Positions 36,136 to 38,326 of a stretch of 38,326 nucleotides of DNA are shown piece after piece; position 1 is the first letter of the stretch; each line of letters starts with the position of its first letter. This DNA is from Candidatus Uhrbacteria bacterium (GTDB lineage: Bacteria; Patescibacteriota; Patescibacteriia; 2-12-FULL-60-25): NCBI GenBank assembly GCA_903918235.1, contig CAIXDN010000081.1:1-38326 (forward strand). The letters run 5' to 3'. Position numbers and translations under genes: made by a program. The notes beneath the pieces are model-generated. The model made no database searches, was not told the origin of the DNA, and saw only the letters and a list, made by a program, of their open reading frames with translations.

Positions 36136-38326
36136 TTACGGAGTAGCTGGTGCTACCGGATCTGGCGCTGGCGTAGGAGCTGGCTCGGGGGCTGGCGCTG
36201 GCGCAGGAACCACAACCGGTTCTACCACAGGCTCTACGATAGGCTCGACGACAGGCGCTGGAGCTGGCTCAGGAACAAGCTCAGGTGCAGGAACCACAAC
36301 CGGGTCTGCAGGAGGAATAACCTCTACAGCAGGAGCCTCAACAACTGGAGCAACTTCCGGAACAATAGCAGGCTCCGGGGCTGGTTGAGATACAACAACC
36401 GGCACAACTTCTTCTACGACACTTGGTGAACTGGACGAAGAAACTGTCGTCTTAACGTCCTTTACTGCCAAGGCGATCCAGTTAAAGCTCACATTTTCCG
36501 TAGCAGTCTTGTTCAAGAGAATCGTAAACCCATGAACAGACTTGTGCGTGATGGCAAAGGCATGATTCTCAGAGAAGTAGACGGCAAGACGATTGTTATA
36601 TGTGCTAGTCGTCTCATCAGTCTGATCAAAGGAAACGCTAGCGCTGATGACTGGCTGAGCAAGGTATTCTCGTTCAAATAGAACATCAACAGATGTATCA
36701 CCTTGACGCACGACAGCAAATCCAGCCGTATCTGCATTCACATAAGGTCGACCAAAGAAATACGTATCACCTGTAAAGGTTAAGAGTTCACCGATAGAAT
36801 GAATCTGATCTACAACAAGTCCACCGTGGAACACCGACTCTCCCTGAACAACCAATCCCCCATCAACACTCAAATCATCCAAATTCAACGTTCTTGGCAA
36901 AGCAACCGTGCTAGATGCTGACCATGCATCACGTAATGCACCAATCTGATTTTCAACATCAGTAAATCGTTGTTCGTATGAAAGCATCGTAGAAGAAGCA
37001 GCATCCAAGCTCAACAAAACGTTTTGCAAAGTAGATGAAGTCTGAAGAGCATCAAATGTAAGCGCATCCAACTGAGGGCTCTCTATAAAACCAGCAGAGA
37101 TGCTACTCGCATGAAGCATGCCAGCGACATTTAAACTCTGTGCTGTAAGCGTTGGTGTAACGATCTCTAAACCGGCAATAATCTTATCTGTCACAATAAG
37201 CGATTGTTGGTCCGTATCAGAGACGGGCCGTATTAAGAAGCCCGCAAGAACATCAGCTGAGGCAGAAGAAGAAACTGACGCAGGATTAAATGAGCCCTGA
37301 GAATACCCATTCTTCACAAACATGATCACACTACCGACACCTTCACCATCAAAAGAGGAAAGAGCCTGACCAATGGTTACGCCAGCCTTCATCGCTTTCA
37401 TCGCAACACCAGGAATATCAGAGGCTGTAAGGTAGTCACCGGACTTAATAGCGCCACTAGAAGCGGTGACGCGAACCGGAATGCGTCCAGATAAAGCCAC
37501 CATTACAGGCGAGCCTTCACCAGGAGTATCCCCAATAACCAAGCCAGGACGAGTAGAAACAACACCCAACACGCGAGCGTCATAAGCTCCATTACTGCGC
37601 AAGATCTGACCAGCTGCGGAAGAATCCAAACTCACAACTTCGCCAGGAGCAACCGTCTTATCCGCACTATAATATATTTCTGCCAAGTCAGCACCAAACT
37701 TAACTTCCTCTACCGTCATTTGGGAACTAGATGTCGTCGGAGCAGCTGATGCTGCCGACACACACAATCTATAGCCAGTAGCCGTTGTCGTAGCAGGAGA
37801 ATCAACAAAGCTGACAGTAATATTGCTTCCTTCCGCTGAATGCTGTCCGGTTGTGTTCACAACAGTCGTTCCAACCTGCACCCCAGCCGCACACGATACT
37901 CCACGACGGAGTTTAACAGACACAACTGATTGAACAGCATTTGCATTAATTTGCGTCGTTGCAACAACCCACATTTGATTTGTAACTAATGAAGGGGTAG
38001 TTGTAACGCTCACAAGTGATGTTTCTACCGCTGTCAACGTAACAGCCGTGGTTGAACTCGCATTTTTGACGTTAGGAACACCACTCGCCGCCTGACAATT
38101 TGTACCATCAGCAAGACAGACATTTTTGCCTCCAACGAAAAGTTGGCTAGTTGAAGCAACTCCTGAAACAAAAAGGTTTGTTGTCGTGGCATTCGTAGAT
38201 GTCGTATTCGTAAACACACCCGTCGATGCCGTTGTCGCACCAATCGGGGTGCCATCAATTGTACTGCCAGAAAGCGTAAGAACATTAGAAACGTTTGCGT
38301 CAGAAAGAGCTCCCGTGATAGATCCA
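36136..38326 (-). CDS. Large repetitive surface/fibre-like protein, N-terminus beyond window
   Basis: Frame stays open to window edge (...SITGALSDANVSNVLTLSGSTIDGTPIGATTASTGVFTNTTSTNATTTNLFVSG...); C-terminal Pro/Ala/Glu/Val-rich tail. Confidence 0.82.
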   Translation of the reverse strand, partial: GSITGALSDANVSNVLTLSGSTIDGTPIGATTASTGVFTNTTSTNATTTNLFVSGVASTSQLFVGGKNVCLADGTNCQAASGVPNVKNASSTTAVTLTAVETSLVSVTTTPSLVTNQMWVVATTQINANAVQSVVSVKLRRGVSCAAGVQVGTTVVNTTGQHSAEGSNITVSFVDSPATTTATGYRLCVSAASAAPTTSSSQMTVEEVKFGADLAEIYYSADKTVAPGEVVSLDSSAAGQILRSNGAYDARVLGVVSTRPGLVIGDTPGEGSPVMVALSGRIPVRVTASSGAIKSGDYLTASDIPGVAMKAMKAGVTIGQALSSFDGEGVGSVIMFVKNGYSQGSFNPASVSSSASADVLAGFLIRPVSDTDQQSLIVTDKIIAGLEIVTPTLTAQSLNVAGMLHASSISAGFIESPQLDALTFDALQTSSTLQNVLLSLDAASSTMLSYEQRFTDVENQIGALRDAWSASSTVALPRTLNLDDLSVDGGLVVQGESVFHGGLVVDQIHSIGELLTFTGDTYFFGRPYVNADTAGFAVVRQGDTSVDVLFEREYLAQPVISASVSFDQTDETTSTYNNRLAVYFSENHAFAITHKSVHGFTILLNKTATENVSFNWIALAVKDVKTTVSSSSSPSVVEEVVPVVVSQPAPEPAIVPEVAPVVEAPAVEVIPPADPVVVPAPELVPEPAPAPVVEPIVEPVVEPVVVPAPAPAPEPAPTPAPDPVAPATP

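Noticed and set aside
1-38326. CRISPR array, rRNA genes, IS transposases
   Set aside because: No regularly spaced direct repeats of CRISPR length, no rRNA-like sequence and no transposase ORF were found by reading.

Overview
This 38.3 kb window looks like a chromosomal segment of a Candidate Phyla Radiation (Patescibacteria) bacterium. That placement rests on gene content and protein style only; no phylogeny was run. Most of it is compact housekeeping DNA: XerC/D, exopolysaccharide glycosyltransferases, ribosomal protein S1, FtsH, PilB-like ATPase, TsaD/TsaE, peroxiredoxin, P-type ATPase, TrmD, KH protein, S16, SMC, RbfA, DHH phosphoesterase, ClpP. It ends in a cell-envelope cluster: a SpoIID protein with Ig-like repeats, three tandem LytR_C-like paralogs and a large partial surface protein. 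Two tRNAs (Arg-UCU, Glu-UUC) are present. The most interesting region is 17745-20698, a probable ~2.95 kb integrated element abutting tRNA-Glu. Its serine recombinase ORF runs into the tRNA, and an 8-bp core (ATGGTAGC) recurs in the same reading phase at the far left end. In silico excision would swap the tRNA-derived recombinase tail for a 42-aa tail encoded at the left end. The recombinase also carries an apparent 1-nt deletion that separates the catalytic-serine region from the rest. Other notable signals are a VanW gene interrupted by one in-frame TAG behind an intact-looking promoter/operator, a 4x heptanucleotide (TTCAAGC) tract in a glycosyltransferase, a hinge-less-looking 741-aa SMC, several families of palindromic intergenic repeats (one pair with compensatory stem changes), and a set of standalone orphan genes each with its own promoter and terminator. 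No CRISPR array or rRNA was seen.
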